This document shows, piece by piece, positions 1-9,211 of a DNA stretch of 44,170 nt. Position numbers and translations under genes: made by a program. Source of the stretch: an uncultured Microbulbifer sp. Its GTDB lineage: Bacteria > Pseudomonadota > Gammaproteobacteria > Pseudomonadales > Cellvibrionaceae. The stretch covers positions 1 to 44,170 of the forward strand of contig NZ_CANLDD010000037.1 of NCBI RefSeq assembly GCF_947489355.1. Reading direction: 5' to 3'. Every line of letters starts with the position of its first letter. The first letter of the stretch is position 1. A model generated the notes under the pieces. That model searched no databases. It had not been told where the DNA came from and saw only the letters and a program-made list of their open reading frames with translations.

Positions 1-72
1 CCAAGGAAAACATTAGGCTTTGAAACACCAGAAGATTTAATGGATAATTACTTGGCGGCACAAGCCGCATAA
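1..72 (+). CDS. IS30-family transposase, C-terminal fragment (continues off the left edge)
   Basis: Frame 1 reads 23 residues ending in MDNYLAAQAA and a TAA stop at 70-72. The same ending is found in the transposase remnant that stops at 43527. Only the extreme C-terminus, beyond the DDE catalytic domain, is visible, so nothing can be said about activity. Assignment to IS30 rests on the second copy in this window, which contains the helix-turn-helix and DDE regions. Confidence 0.7.
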   Translation, partial: PRKTLGFETPEDLMDNYLAAQAA

Positions 73-100
73 ATGGTGTGCGCTTCAAGGTTGAATCCGC
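1..100 (+). mobile_element. Right end of an IS30-family insertion sequence (cut by window edge)
   Basis: The first 100 bases match, at roughly 80% by eye, the last part of the IS30-like element at 42.5-43.6 kb: the transposase C-terminus followed by a terminal region containing TTCAAGGTTGAATCCGC at about 83-99. The corresponding terminus of the other copy reads TTCAAGGTTTAATCTGC. The element's right boundary is therefore placed near base 99-100. The left part lies outside the window, so completeness and target duplication cannot be judged. Confidence 0.75.
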
Positions 101-111
101 GATTTAAAGTG

Positions 112-393
112 ATGGATGAATCCAATCTTAGAGGTGGGGCTATTTCAATCTATGAAGCCCCTAGGTTTGATACAGAAAAATTTACGATTAATAATTTTTC
201 GGAATTTTTTGTTTCAAACAGTGGTTGGGGTACATTTCCAAATGTATATTCAACATCCGGAGATTGCTGGTTCAAGGTTAAAGAGGGCTGGATATTCTTG
301 AATTCGTTCGATAAGGGATTCGTCCAATTTTATCAGGGTGATCAAGATGAAGCGGCTAAGGCTGCGTATGAAGCCTATTTTCGTACACACTAA
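112..393 (+). CDS. Hypothetical protein next to the IS end
   Basis: A 93-codon frame starting at ATG 112, just 12 bases beyond the IS30 terminus. The frame stays open back through the IS end to base 73, but those codons are element sequence. The protein is rich in aromatic residues (Phe, Tyr, Trp) and Asn/Ser, with no signal peptide or membrane segment. I do not recognise a family. It could be the 3' remainder of a gene cut by the insertion, or a small intact gene; the ribosome-binding site (AAAG before ATG) is weak. Base composition is more AT-rich than the core genes to its right. Confidence 0.45.
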   Translation: MDESNLRGGAISIYEAPRFDTEKFTINNFSEFFVSNSGWGTFPNVYSTSGDCWFKVKEGWIFLNSFDKGFVQFYQGDQDEAAKAAYEAYFRTH

Positions 394-427
394 GCGCTTG
401 CCTTGCAAAGCGTTGGTGCTATTTTTT
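394..427 (+). terminator. Possible weak intrinsic terminator
   Basis: Directly after the stop at 393, CGCTT and AAAGCG can pair around a short GC-rich loop, and ATTTTTT follows at about 421-427. The stem is only about 5 bp and competes with other pairings, so this is tentative. Confidence 0.3.
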
Positions 428-989
428 AGGTCGGGTTTCTGCGCTCTATGCCTTGATTAAAGCTTCATGCCACATAGGCTGATTGCCATAACTCGAAAAA
501 ACAATAGCTGGCCAGATCAATTTAAGTGGATAATCACAGGATTTATATCTCAGTTACAAAAAATCCCAGAAACTATTTAAGGATTTTTTCGAGATGCAAA
601 TATGAGATATATTAGTGCGTAATTTATTTATGTCTGACCTCTTATGAACTTATTGGAAAGTAGAGCTGGCCGGGCTCGTTCAACAACCAGATATGTTGCG
701 GCAGGCGCAGCATATCCCTATTTGTTATGACGCTGCGGGGATAAGCATGTTCTTTTTAATACGAAATAAAGAACTGGTGGCGTTATACCGGGAGAGTGCC
801 ACCTCAATTGGTATCCCGTTTATAGATTCCCCTTTTTATTGTCAGGCTGAGCATACCACGGGCGCGTGGGAGGGAGAGCCCCGGGTTGACCGGTGTTTTT
901 AGTAAGTTGCCCTTTGGGAATCCTGCATGGCCGGATTGTAGGAACCATTGGCGCGCATTATCCTGCCTGCGTAGCGCCTCGAGACCCGC
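428..989. other. Intergenic stretch with no convincing gene
   Basis: About 560 bases between the hypothetical ORF and the end of dapE. The only longer open frame (693-902, plus, 69 codons) lacks a good ribosome-binding site and resembles no family I know, so I did not call it. The stretch is AT-rich at its left and GC-richer toward dapE, consistent with flanking DNA worn down near a mobile element. Confidence 0.5.
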
Positions 990-2129
990 TTATTGGCGGG
1001 CCAGCAGCTGCCGTAATATTTCCCGGTAGATATCCTTGAGCTGGTCCAGGTGTTGGGTTTTCACGCACTCGTCGATCTGGTGGATAGTGGCATTCACCGG
1101 GCCCAGTTCCACCACCTGTGCGCCTGTTGGCGCGATAAAGCGGCCGTCCGAGGTACCTCCGGCGGTGGATAGCGTTGTCTCTTTTCCCGTGATCTTGAGA
1201 ATTGCCTCCTGCACTGCGTGAACCAGGGGCCCCTCTGCGGTGAGGAAGGGAGACCCGGAAAGATTGAAGTCTGCCTCATAGAGTAGATTGTGCCTGTCCA
1301 AAATATGACGCGCGCGCAGTTCCAGTTCCTCTGCGGAGGATTCAGTTGAAAAGCGCCAATTGCACAGAAGATGCACCTCTGCGGGGATGACATTACTGGC
1401 TCCTGTGCCCCCATTGATATTGGACACCTGAAAAGTGGTGGCGGGGAAAAATTGGTTGCCTTGATCCCACTGTTCGGTGGTCAGTTCGGCCAGTGCTGGG
1501 GCCAGTGCATGGATGGGGTTTTTGGCCAGGTGGGGGTAGGCCACGTGGCCCTGTACACCGAACACCTTCAGTGCCAGGCCCAACGAGCCACGCCGACCGT
1601 TTTTGATGACATCACCGAGATGCTCGCTGCTGGAAGGTTCCCCGACAATACAGCAGTCGATCTGTTCTCCCCTCTCCTGTAGCCATTCGATCACTTTGAC
1701 GGTGCCGTCGATTGCCGGTCCTTCCTCGTCGCTGGTGACCAGAAAAGCGATGCGTCCGTAGTGCTCAGGATGCTCTGCCACAAACGCTTCACAGGCCACG
1801 ACCATGGCGGCAAGGGAGCCTTTCATGTCGGCGGCGCCGCGGCCATACAGGAAGCCGTCCCGTATCTGCGGTTCGAAGGGCGGGCTGCACCAGTGTTCCT
1901 CAGGGCCGGTTGGCACCACATCGGTATGGCCGGCGAAAGCGAGCAGCGGGCCCGCACCTTGCCCGTTGCGAACTATCCAGACATTGTCGGTATCACCGCG
2001 GCGCAGCCTGACCGTTTGAAAGCCGATGTTTTCCAGGCGCTGGATCATCAGGTCCATACAACCGGCATCTTCAGGGGTGATGGAGCGGCGGCGAATCAGG
2101 TCAACGGCGAGTTCCAGGGTTGGGGTCAC
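990..2129 (-). CDS. dapE: Succinyl-diaminopimelate desuccinylase
   Basis: DapE is a cytoplasmic di-zinc M20-family hydrolase that removes succinate from N-succinyl-LL-2,6-diaminopimelate, giving LL-DAP for lysine and peptidoglycan. Visible zinc and catalytic residues sit at family positions: His68 in AGHTDVV, Asp101 in GRGAADMKG, the Glu135/Glu136 pair in TSDEEGPA, Glu164 in GEPSS, and a C-terminal His in [12 protein letters not shown] 2129 is chosen as start because it gives 379 aa (family about 375), aligns with the DapE N-terminus and has AGGA upstream; the longer open frame would run through the intergenic gap into dapD. It lies 92 bases after dapD and is probably cotranscribed with it. 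Confidence 0.96.
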   Translation of the reverse strand: MTPTLELAVDLIRRRSITPEDAGCMDLMIQRLENIGFQTVRLRRGDTDNVWIVRNGQGAGPLLAFAGHTDVVPTGPEEHWCSPPFEPQIRDGFLYGRGAADMKGSLAAMVVACEAFVAEHPEHYGRIAFLVTSDEEGPAIDGTVKVIEWLQERGEQIDCCIVGEPSSSEHLGDVIKNGRRGSLGLALKVFGVQGHVAYPHLAKNPIHALAPALAELTTEQWDQGNQFFPATTFQVSNINGGTGASNVIPAEVHLLCNWRFSTESSAEELELRARHILDRHNLLYEADFNLSGSPFLTAEGPLVHAVQEAILKITGKETTLSTAGGTSDGRFIAPTGAQVVELGPVNATIHQIDECVKTQHLDQLKDIYREILRQLLARQ

Positions 2130-2221
2130 GAGGGCATTCCTGTATCGATTTTTTGTCTTTTGTGGTCGCTGTGTAGTCGAAAGCACAGGTTGCAGTGGCA
2201 CCGGCCCTGCGCTTAACCGGG

Positions 2222-3253
2222 CTAGTTGCTGTGCAGGGCGGCATTCAGCTCGATGGCGCTTTGGTTGGTCAAGCACTCCACCGCGCCGTTGGTGGAATTC
2301 CTGCGAAAGAGCAGGTCGGGCTTGCCGGCCAGTTCGCGCGCTTTGATGTACTCTACCAACAGGCCGTTGTCATCCATCAGGGCAACTTTGGTGCCGGCGG
2401 TGATGTAGAGGCCGGCCTCCACAGTGCAGCGATCTCCCAGGGGAATACCGATGCCGGCGTTGGCACCGAGCAGGCAGTTTTCGCCCACGGAAATTACGAT
2501 ATTCCCGCCACCGGACAGGGTGCCCATAGTGGAACTGCCGCCACCGAGGTCTGAGCCCTTGTGGACAAAGACCCCGGCGGAGATACGCCCTTCGATCATA
2601 TTGGGGCCCTGGGTACCGGCGTTAAAGTTGACAAAACCCTCATGCATGATGGTGGTACCTGCGCCCAGATAGGCGCCGAGGCGCACCCGTGCGGTATGGG
2701 CGATGCGGACCCCGGCGGGTACCACGTAATCGGCCATCCTGGGGAATTTATCCACACAGGACACCGCCAGATATTCGCCCTTAAGTCTTGCCTCCAACTG
2801 GCGCTGGGGTAGCTCTGCCAGATCAATCGCGCCCTGGTTCGTCCAGGCGACATTGACCAGTCTGGCAAAGATGCCCTCCAGATTGGTCTCGTGGGGTTTC
2901 ACCAGGCGGTGGGAGAGTAGGTGTAATTTCAGGTAGGCCTCGGGTACCGATTGCGGTGGCGCATCACTGCAGAGCACAACAACGGCGAGAGGACGCCCGG
3001 TGGTGGCGAACCGCTGGAGAATTTTTCCCTGCTCGGCGGCGCCGGCGCGCTGTAGCTTGTCTGCGAGGATGGGCAGATGGGTGGCGCTCAGAGGGAGGCT
3101 GTGGTTGCCGCCGTTAATGTGCAGGGTTTCTTTCACCGCAGCGGCAACGGCGGTGCTGGGCTTAAACAGCGGCTTGGGGTAGAAGACTTCCAGCCAGTCG
3201 CCCTTGCTATTGCAGGTACCGATACCAAACCCGATACTGTAGGTGTTGTCCAT
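2222..3253 (-). CDS. dapD: 2,3,4,5-Tetrahydropyridine-2,6-dicarboxylate N-succinyltransferase
   Basis: This enzyme transfers succinyl from succinyl-CoA to tetrahydrodipicolinate, the step before DapC and DapE in the succinylase branch of lysine/meso-DAP synthesis. At 343 aa it belongs to the long DapD form known from Pseudomonas rather than the roughly 274-aa enterobacterial form. The C-terminal half shows left-handed beta-helix hexapeptide repeats (about residues 180-290, for example [17 protein letters not shown] and the [14 protein letters not shown] turn region). Start is ATG 3253, preceded by GGGGAG; one TTG codon further upstream is open but less likely. It lies 12 bases after the ArsC-like gene and upstream of dapE. 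Confidence 0.95.
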   Translation of the reverse strand: MDNTYSIGFGIGTCNSKGDWLEVFYPKPLFKPSTAVAAAVKETLHINGGNHSLPLSATHLPILADKLQRAGAAEQGKILQRFATTGRPLAVVVLCSDAPPQSVPEAYLKLHLLSHRLVKPHETNLEGIFARLVNVAWTNQGAIDLAELPQRQLEARLKGEYLAVSCVDKFPRMADYVVPAGVRIAHTARVRLGAYLGAGTTIMHEGFVNFNAGTQGPNMIEGRISAGVFVHKGSDLGGGSSTMGTLSGGGNIVISVGENCLLGANAGIGIPLGDRCTVEAGLYITAGTKVALMDDNGLLVEYIKARELAGKPDLLFRRNSTNGAVECLTNQSAIELNAALHSN

Positions 3254-3265
3254 CAATGTTCTCCC

Positions 3266-3625
3266 CTAGTTGGACTGGCCGGTGAGCTGGGCGAATTCCG
3301 CTTCTTTAAAACCGAAGCGGGTGTTGTTTGCGGTACTGGTCACTGGGCGTCTGATAAGGGTGGGTGTCTCGCTGGCGAGTACCAGTGCCGTATCATTGTC
3401 CATAGAGTGTTTCTGTTCGTCGCTGAGAGCCCGCCAACTGGTGGATCGGCGGTTCAGCATCTCCTGCCAGCCGAACTCCCGCAGCCAGCGCTTGAGGGGC
3501 ACAGCTTGCATGCCGTCTTCACGGAAATCGTGAAAGTGGTAATCGATCCCATTTTTCTCAAGCCACTTGCGGGCTTTCTTTACGGTGTCGCAGTTTTTAA
3601 TGCCGTAGAGAGTAATCACAGTCAC
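3266..3625 (-). CDS. ArsC/Spx-like (YffB family) thioredoxin-fold protein
   Basis: A 119-aa protein of the ArsC/YffB family. The N-terminal TLYGIKNCDTVKKA carries a single cysteine at about residue 12, followed by a RREP-like region and ...LIRRPV, the conserved ArsC-family 'RP' segment. Relatives are small thioredoxin-fold proteins proposed to act as glutathione-dependent reductases; true arsenate reduction is not established for the YffB branch. GTG 3625 is chosen because it overlaps the nth stop in a GTGA arrangement and gives family length. It sits between nth and dapD, where Pseudomonas relatives also keep such a gene near dapD. Its role in DAP synthesis, if any, is unknown. Confidence 0.88.
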   Translation of the reverse strand: MTVITLYGIKNCDTVKKARKWLEKNGIDYHFHDFREDGMQAVPLKRWLREFGWQEMLNRRSTSWRALSDEQKHSMDNDTALVLASETPTLIRRPVTSTANNTRFGFKEAEFAQLTGQSN

Positions 3626-4290
3626 GCCTTTTTGGTTTTTTTTGGGTTTTTGCGCATGGGGTAACAGGTGGTGCAGATCTCGCACTGGGTACCGTCACAG
3701 CCCCGCGCGGAGCAGAATTCCCGGCCGTAGAAAATAATCTGCAAATGCAATTTATTCCACCTTTCTTTGGGGAAAAGCCGTTTCAGATCCTTTTCGGTCT
3801 GGATGACATTCCTGCCGCTGGTGAGCCCCCAGCGCTGGGCCAGACGATGAATATGGGTGTCAACCGGGAAGGCCGGGTGGCCGAAAGCCTGTGACATCAC
3901 CACGCTGGCGGTTTTGTGGCCGACGCCGGGGAGGGTTTCCAGTGCAGCCATATTTTCCGGTACGGCGCTGTGGTATTCATTGACCAGAATTTGTGACAGT
4001 TTGCTGATCGCCTTGGATTTCTGCGGTGACAACCCGCAGGGACGGATAACCGCCTGGATTTTTTCCACGGCAACCAGGGCCATGTCCCGGGGGTTATCCG
4101 CCAGCTTCCAGAGCGCGGGAGTGACCTGGTTGACGCGTTCGTCGGTACACTGGGCGGACAGCAGCACTGCAACCAGCAGGGTATAGGGGTCTTTGTGGTC
4201 GAGAGGGACGGGGGTTTCCGGATAGAGTGCCTCCAATTGCTGCTGGATATAGGCTACCCGCTCTCGCTTGAGTAGATTTCTTACTGCCAT
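3622..4290 (-). CDS. nth: Endonuclease III-like DNA glycosylase with atypical cysteine cluster
   Basis: Endonuclease III removes oxidised pyrimidines and nicks abasic DNA in base-excision repair. The helix-hairpin-helix LPGVGHKTA carries the catalytic Lys126, and Asp144 sits in PVDTHIHRL; both are offset by six from the E. coli residues (Lys120, Asp138). Length is 222 aa, slightly longer than E. coli Nth (211). The C-terminal cysteines are Cys193, 198, 203, 206 and 209, not the classical Cx6Cx2Cx5C, so the 4Fe-4S loop is a variant. The C-terminus is Lys-rich. Start ATG 4290 has only a weak upstream AGG. The stop overlaps the next gene (GTGA), so the two are translationally coupled. Confidence 0.92.
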   Translation of the reverse strand: MAVRNLLKRERVAYIQQQLEALYPETPVPLDHKDPYTLLVAVLLSAQCTDERVNQVTPALWKLADNPRDMALVAVEKIQAVIRPCGLSPQKSKAISKLSQILVNEYHSAVPENMAALETLPGVGHKTASVVMSQAFGHPAFPVDTHIHRLAQRWGLTSGRNVIQTEKDLKRLFPKERWNKLHLQIIFYGREFCSARGCDGTQCEICTTCYPMRKNPKKTKKA

Positions 4291-4345
4291 GCTTCGCTAC
4301 GCCTGGGTTGGGCTCCTGTTATGGTATTTCTTTGCCGGGGGTGCC

Positions 4346-5518
4346 TTAACGGCAGAAGGTTCGAATGCGCTGAGCGGCCTCCACACATTCCTGCAGTGTT
4401 GCCACCAGTGCAATGCGCACATAGCTGCTGCCGGGATTCACACCTTCGCTGTCGCGGGCCAGATAGGCTCCCGGGAGTACGGTGATATTCTGTTGTCGAA
4501 ACAGGGTTTTGGCAAAGTGTTCGCCATCGCCGACAAAGGGCCACAGATAAAAGCCGGCCTGGGGCCGCTCTACGTCGAGGCAACCATTGAGGATATCGAG
4601 TACAGTGGTAAATTTCTCCCGATAGAGCGCGCGATTTTGCCGCACGTGCTGTTCATCCCGCCAGGCGGCGACGGAAGCGTACTGCGCGTAGAGTGGCATG
4701 GCGCAGCCGTGATAGGTGCGATAGAGTGAGAATTTTTCCAGCAGTTGTGCATCGCCTGCAACAAACCCTGAGCGCAACCCCGGTAAGTTGGAGCGCTTCG
4801 ACAGACTGTGAAAAACCACGCAGCGGCGGAAGTCGCTGCGGCCGATATCCTCGCAAGCCTGCAGGAGGCCCACTGGGGGTGCCTCTTCGTCGAAGTAGAG
4901 TTCCGAGTAGCACTCGTCTGCGGCAATGGTGAAATCGTAGCGGTCCGCCAACTGGATCAGCTGATGAAAATCCGCAGCCTCCAGCAGGGCGCCGGTGGGG
5001 TTGCCCGGCGAGCAGAGATAGACAAGATCGCACTGGTGCCACACCGCCGCGGAAACCGCGGCGAAATCCGCTTTGAAGCCATTTGCGGCCTGGCAGTTGA
5101 CAAGGTGTGGTTTGGCACCGGCGAGCAGTGCGCCCCCTTCATAGATCTGGTAGAAGGGATTGGGCATCAATACTTTGCTGCCCGTTGACACCATGGCTTG
5201 GACGAAGGCAAACAACCCTTCGCGGGTACCGCTGAGCGGCAATACCTGGGTTTCGGCGCAGACGTTTGCAAGCTGAAATCGCGCCCGCAGCCAATTGGCA
5301 ATGGCCGCCCTCAGAGGCGCTATGCCCCTGGTAGGAGGATATTGCGGGAGCTTGTCCAGATGCTTGATGAGTTCGTCGCAGACAAATGCCGGCGGTGTGT
5401 GTTTTGGTTCGCCCATAGCGAGGGCGATATGTGGTTTATCCGCCGGCTTCAGTCCCGCTTTCAAAGACCGGAGTTTGCTGAAGGGATAGGGCTGCAGCCG
5501 ATCCAGATTGGGGTTCAT
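4346..5518 (-). CDS. dapC: Succinyldiaminopimelate transaminase
   Basis: A fold-type I PLP aminotransferase of 390 aa that makes N-succinyl-LL-DAP from N-succinyl-2-amino-6-oxopimelate with glutamate as donor. Visible features: SGTREGLF cofactor-phosphate region (about residue 97), NPxY-like PNPFYQIYEG, Asn173 in SPGNPTGA, Asp201 in AADECYSELYFDE, and the Schiff-base Lys241 in FHSLSKRSNLPGLRSGF. It resembles the DapC family next to glnD in Pseudomonas, which supports this role over a generic aspartate transaminase. It lies 23 bases after glnD and 55 bases before nth on the same strand. With dapD and dapE in the same run, three of the succinylase-branch enzymes are clustered here. Confidence 0.93.
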   Translation of the reverse strand: MNPNLDRLQPYPFSKLRSLKAGLKPADKPHIALAMGEPKHTPPAFVCDELIKHLDKLPQYPPTRGIAPLRAAIANWLRARFQLANVCAETQVLPLSGTREGLFAFVQAMVSTGSKVLMPNPFYQIYEGGALLAGAKPHLVNCQAANGFKADFAAVSAAVWHQCDLVYLCSPGNPTGALLEAADFHQLIQLADRYDFTIAADECYSELYFDEEAPPVGLLQACEDIGRSDFRRCVVFHSLSKRSNLPGLRSGFVAGDAQLLEKFSLYRTYHGCAMPLYAQYASVAAWRDEQHVRQNRALYREKFTTVLDILNGCLDVERPQAGFYLWPFVGDGEHFAKTLFRQQNITVLPGAYLARDSEGVNPGSSYVRIALVATLQECVEAAQRIRTFCR

Positions 5519-5541
5519 GGCAGTGTTGTCCGCGGTTTCAA

Positions 5542-8256
5542 TTAGGGCTGCTGTGGCGCCCGGTAGTCGTCCAGCTCCCGACAGATGGCCTCCTCCAGTG
5601 CGCGATTGGCCTCTGTTCCACAGAGAGGCCGGCCCTCGGCATCGGTAATATGGAAGACATCCTCCACGCGCTCCCCCAGGGTGGATATTCTGGCGTTGTG
5701 CAGGCGCAGGCCGTGGGCAATAAAAATACGCGCGATACGCGCGAGTAGGCCGGGCCTGTCTGCACTGGTTATCTCCAGGGTGCTGTAGTGGTCACCGGGC
5801 TCGCTGGACAGGTGCGCTCGACTCTCCAGTTCAAACATTTTCAGGCGCCGGGATGTGCGCCGCTTGATGACCTTGGAGTAGTCCTCCACCAAGACCAGTT
5901 CCCGCTGCAGCGTATCGCGAATCTGCTGCAGCCGCTGCGGTTCGTCCAGCAGGGGTTGGCCGGATTCATCCAGTACGTAAAAGGTGTCGAGGGTGTAGCC
6001 CGAGGCGGAGTTATACAGGCGCGCATCGTGCACGCTCAGATTGAGCAAATCGAGACCGGTTACTACGGCGGCAAACACGTTGGCTTTGTCGGGCGTGTAC
6101 ACAAAGACCTGGGTGGCGCCGTCGTGCTCGCCGGGGCCGGAATTGCGGGTTAATACCAGGGTATCAATCCGCTCCAGCGGGGCACTACCGTGCAGCTCGT
6201 GGATCGCGGCGGTGTGCCAGCTAATGTTGTCAGCGCTCTCGCGCACGAAGTAGTCCTCGCCCATCTGCGCCCAAATACTCTCCACCGCAGCCTTGGACAG
6301 TCCCAGAGCGCTCAGCTTCTCCAGGGCCTGGCTGCGGGTTTCGGCAATAATCTCCTCGCGATCAATGGGGTTCTCTAGCCCCCGGCGCAGGGCGTGCTGA
6401 GTGGTCTGATAGAGCTGGCGCAAAAGACTGGCGCGCCAGCTATTCCAGAGCTCCGGATTGGTGGCATTAATATCTGCCACTGTCAAAGCGTAGAGGTAAT
6501 CCAGGTGCTCGCGGTCGCCCACTTCGCGGGCGAAGGCGTGCACCACTTCCGGGTCGCTGATGTCCTGCTTTTGGGATACCTGGCTCATCAGCAGGTGCTT
6601 TTCCACAAGCCAGCAGACCAGGCGCTGGTCCCGCGCGGGCAGCTGGTGGCGCTGGCAGAAATTACCGGCATCCACCACGCCGAGTTTTGAGTGGTCGCCA
6701 CCGCGGCCTTTGGCGATATCGTGGTAGAGACCGGCGATATACAGCAGCTCCGGATGGCGCATGCGCCCGAGTATCTCCGCGGCAATGGGAAACCGCTCCT
6801 GCGCCTCGGGGCTGCGGAAGCTGCGCATATTGCGCACAACCTGCAGGGTGTGCGCATCCACGGTATAGATGTGGAAGAGATCGTGTTGCATCTGTCCGGT
6901 GACCCGCCCGAACTCCGGCAGGTAGCGCCCCAGAATGCCGTAGCGGGTCATGCGTGTGAGCTGGCTGGAGAGGCCGCGCGGTGCGCGCAGCAACTGCATA
7001 AACAACGCGCTATTGGCCGGGTTGGCACGAAAGTCTTCGTTGATCAAGAGGCGGTGTGCCCGTATCAGGCGGATGGTGGCGGCGCGTACGCCAGTGATCT
7101 TTGGGTTTTGAGCCATCAGCACGAAGATTTCCAGCAGCGCCGAGGGGTGCTCGCTAAAAACCTGCGGGCGGGTAACCTCAATGGCATCGTCGTACAGTTG
7201 GAAGCGCGCATTTATCGGGGTGATAGTGTGCGCCCTGCCGCGCTGCAGGATTACCTCGCTGAGATACTGCAGGAGTACATCGTTGAGTTCACGCAGTGAC
7301 ATGACAATACGGTAGTAATTGTGCATAAACTGCTCTACTGCCAGCTGTGAGTCCGTGTCTAGGTAGCCAAATTGTTTTGCCAGTGCTCTTTGATAATCGA
7401 ACAGCAGGCGTTCCTCAGCACGCCCGGCAAGCAGATGCAAGCCGTAACGCAGACGCCACAGGAAGGTTTCGCCGGAGCGGAGAATGACAAATTCCTCCTC
7501 GGTTAACAGCCTGCCCTGTAGTTGCTTCAGGGTGCGCACGGGGAAGAAGTACTTGGCAACCCAGGTGATGGTCTGGATATCCCGCAGCCCGCCGGGGGCG
7601 TTTTTGATGTTGGGTTCCAGGATATTTTCCGTCGCCTGCTGGCGGTTGTGGCGCGCTTCCTGCTCGGCGAGCTTGGCGAGGAAAAATGCTTCTGCGGGCC
7701 AGGGCTTGCTGCGGTCGATGTCTATTGCCAGCTGCTTTCCGGGCTTCTCGTCCCCGACAATGGTGCGGGACTCGGTGAGGTTGGTGGCAACGGTAATATC
7801 CTGCGCGGCCAACGCCAGGCACTCCTTTACCCTGCGCACCGAGTGACCGATATCCAGGCCCAGATCCCAGAGAAAAGTCACGAACTGCTCGATATTGTCC
7901 ACACTATCGGCATCGAGGCTGCCGTCGCTGAGTATCAGCAGGTCGATGTCCGAGTGTGGGTGCAGTTCACCCCGGCCGTAGCCCCCGACGGCGAGCAGTC
8001 CGATACCGGGCTTCCAGAGGTGTTGGTGCCAGGCGTAGTGCAGTAGGCAGTCCACAAACAGTGCGCGCTCATGTACCAGGGTACTTACGTCCTCCCCTTC
8101 GCGGAATCGTTCCGCCATCTGGCGCTCTGCCGCGCTGACGGCGTCCTTGAAAACCTGTAAGGGCGGCTTGTTGCCAGTGGCGAGATCCCTGCGAAAGCGG
8201 GCCTGGTCGAAGAAAAACAGGGGGCGCTCGAAGTAGGGGGGGCTGGCCGGCTGCAT
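5542..8256 (-). CDS. glnD: [Protein-PII] uridylyltransferase / uridylyl-removing enzyme
   Basis: GlnD senses glutamine and adds or removes UMP on PII (GlnB/GlnK), controlling glutamine synthetase and nitrogen-regulated transcription. Its 904 aa match the family. Domains in order: nucleotidyltransferase with GGYGRGELHPHSDIDLL at about 91-107 (Asp103 and Asp105 as metal ligands); the PII-UTase helical region; an HD domain with YHDIAKGRGGDHSKLG near residue 512 for UMP removal; and two C-terminal ACT domains (about 700-780 and 825-900, the second with EITSADRPGLLARIA) that bind glutamine. It lies 101 bases after map, a widely conserved map-glnD pairing. ATG 8256 gives the normal N-terminus although its ribosome-binding site is modest. 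Confidence 0.97.
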   Translation of the reverse strand: MQPASPPYFERPLFFFDQARFRRDLATGNKPPLQVFKDAVSAAERQMAERFREGEDVSTLVHERALFVDCLLHYAWHQHLWKPGIGLLAVGGYGRGELHPHSDIDLLILSDGSLDADSVDNIEQFVTFLWDLGLDIGHSVRRVKECLALAAQDITVATNLTESRTIVGDEKPGKQLAIDIDRSKPWPAEAFFLAKLAEQEARHNRQQATENILEPNIKNAPGGLRDIQTITWVAKYFFPVRTLKQLQGRLLTEEEFVILRSGETFLWRLRYGLHLLAGRAEERLLFDYQRALAKQFGYLDTDSQLAVEQFMHNYYRIVMSLRELNDVLLQYLSEVILQRGRAHTITPINARFQLYDDAIEVTRPQVFSEHPSALLEIFVLMAQNPKITGVRAATIRLIRAHRLLINEDFRANPANSALFMQLLRAPRGLSSQLTRMTRYGILGRYLPEFGRVTGQMQHDLFHIYTVDAHTLQVVRNMRSFRSPEAQERFPIAAEILGRMRHPELLYIAGLYHDIAKGRGGDHSKLGVVDAGNFCQRHQLPARDQRLVCWLVEKHLLMSQVSQKQDISDPEVVHAFAREVGDREHLDYLYALTVADINATNPELWNSWRASLLRQLYQTTQHALRRGLENPIDREEIIAETRSQALEKLSALGLSKAAVESIWAQMGEDYFVRESADNISWHTAAIHELHGSAPLERIDTLVLTRNSGPGEHDGATQVFVYTPDKANVFAAVVTGLDLLNLSVHDARLYNSASGYTLDTFYVLDESGQPLLDEPQRLQQIRDTLQRELVLVEDYSKVIKRRTSRRLKMFELESRAHLSSEPGDHYSTLEITSADRPGLLARIARIFIAHGLRLHNARISTLGERVEDVFHITDAEGRPLCGTEANRALEEAICRELDDYRAPQQP

Positions 8257-8357
8257 GGATAGGTCCGTTTGGCTGTGTTCTGTTACGGGAGTGCCGCAGC
8301 GGGTCTTTGCATCATGATTAACCGAAGCTGAGTGTTGGGCGATGTACAGTCCTGGGG

Positions 8358-9128
8358 CTAAAAATGCTCTTCGCTACGTGCAGTCAGTACCTCAACCCCG
8401 TTGCTGGTGACTGCCATGGTGTGTTCCCACTGCGCAGACAGGCGACGGTCCTTGGTGATGGCGGTCCAACCGTCACTGAGGACACGGGTAGCGGCTTTGC
8501 CGGCGTTGATCATTGGCTCGATCGTAAAGGTCATGCCCTCCCTCAGTGCCTCCCCGGTGCCCGGCTGCCCGTAGTGCAATATTTGAGGTTCTTCGTGGAA
8601 GGTGTCGCCGATACCATGGCCACAGAAATCACGCACTACGGAGTAGTAATTTTTTTCTGCGTGTCGTTGTATAACGTGGCCTATGTCGCCGAGGGTCGTG
8701 CCTGGGCGCACCATCTCGATGGCCTTGTACAGGCCCTCCTGGGTGATGCGCACCAGGCGCTCGGCATGTGCCGCGGGTTTGCCGGCAAAGAACATTTTGC
8801 TGGTGTCGCCGTACCAGCCATCCTTGATGACGGTGACGTCGATATTAATGATGTCGCCCTTTTTCAGGGTCTTGCTGTTGGATGGTATACCGTGGCAGAC
8901 CACTTCGTTGACCGAAGTGCAGATGGATTTGGGGAAGCCGCGGTAGCCGAGGCAGGCGGGAATCGCTTTTTGTACATTGACTATGTGGTCGTGGCAGCGC
9001 TGGTCCAGTTCTTCCGTAGTGACTCCGGGGACGACATACTCGCCAATCATTTCCAGGACCTCTGCAGCGAGGCGACCTGCAGTGCGCATCTTGGCGATCT
9101 GTTCCGGGGTCTTGATGGTTGAGGTCAT
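8358..9128 (-). CDS. map: Type I methionine aminopeptidase
   Basis: Removes the initiator methionine from nascent proteins. The 256-aa protein has the pita-bread ligands of the family: two Asp in NIDVTVIKDGWYGDTSKMF, His in GHGIGDTFHEEP, Glu in FTIEPMINAG and Glu in WEHTMAVT. ATG 9128 (M-T-S-T-I-K) is chosen because it is preceded by AAAGGA and starts where the family starts. The reading frame stays open far upstream, antisense to rpsB, but that extension has no homology and is a codon-composition artefact. It is divergent from rpsB, as in many gammaproteobacteria, and precedes glnD on the same strand. Confidence 0.97.
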   Translation of the reverse strand: MTSTIKTPEQIAKMRTAGRLAAEVLEMIGEYVVPGVTTEELDQRCHDHIVNVQKAIPACLGYRGFPKSICTSVNEVVCHGIPSNSKTLKKGDIINIDVTVIKDGWYGDTSKMFFAGKPAAHAERLVRITQEGLYKAIEMVRPGTTLGDIGHVIQRHAEKNYYSVVRDFCGHGIGDTFHEEPQILHYGQPGTGEALREGMTFTIEPMINAGKAATRVLSDGWTAITKDRRLSAQWEHTMAVTSNGVEVLTARSEEHF

Positions 9129-9211
9129 GCGTTTCCTTTGTCTCTGGGTTAGGGGGGGGAGCCCACACAAGGCGCCATTGTAGCGGATTGCCGTTGGCGG
9201 GGCATCGTTTG

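Noticed and set aside
693..902. 69-codon plus-strand ORF
   Set aside because: No ribosome-binding site, no family resemblance, and ordinary length for chance in this composition.
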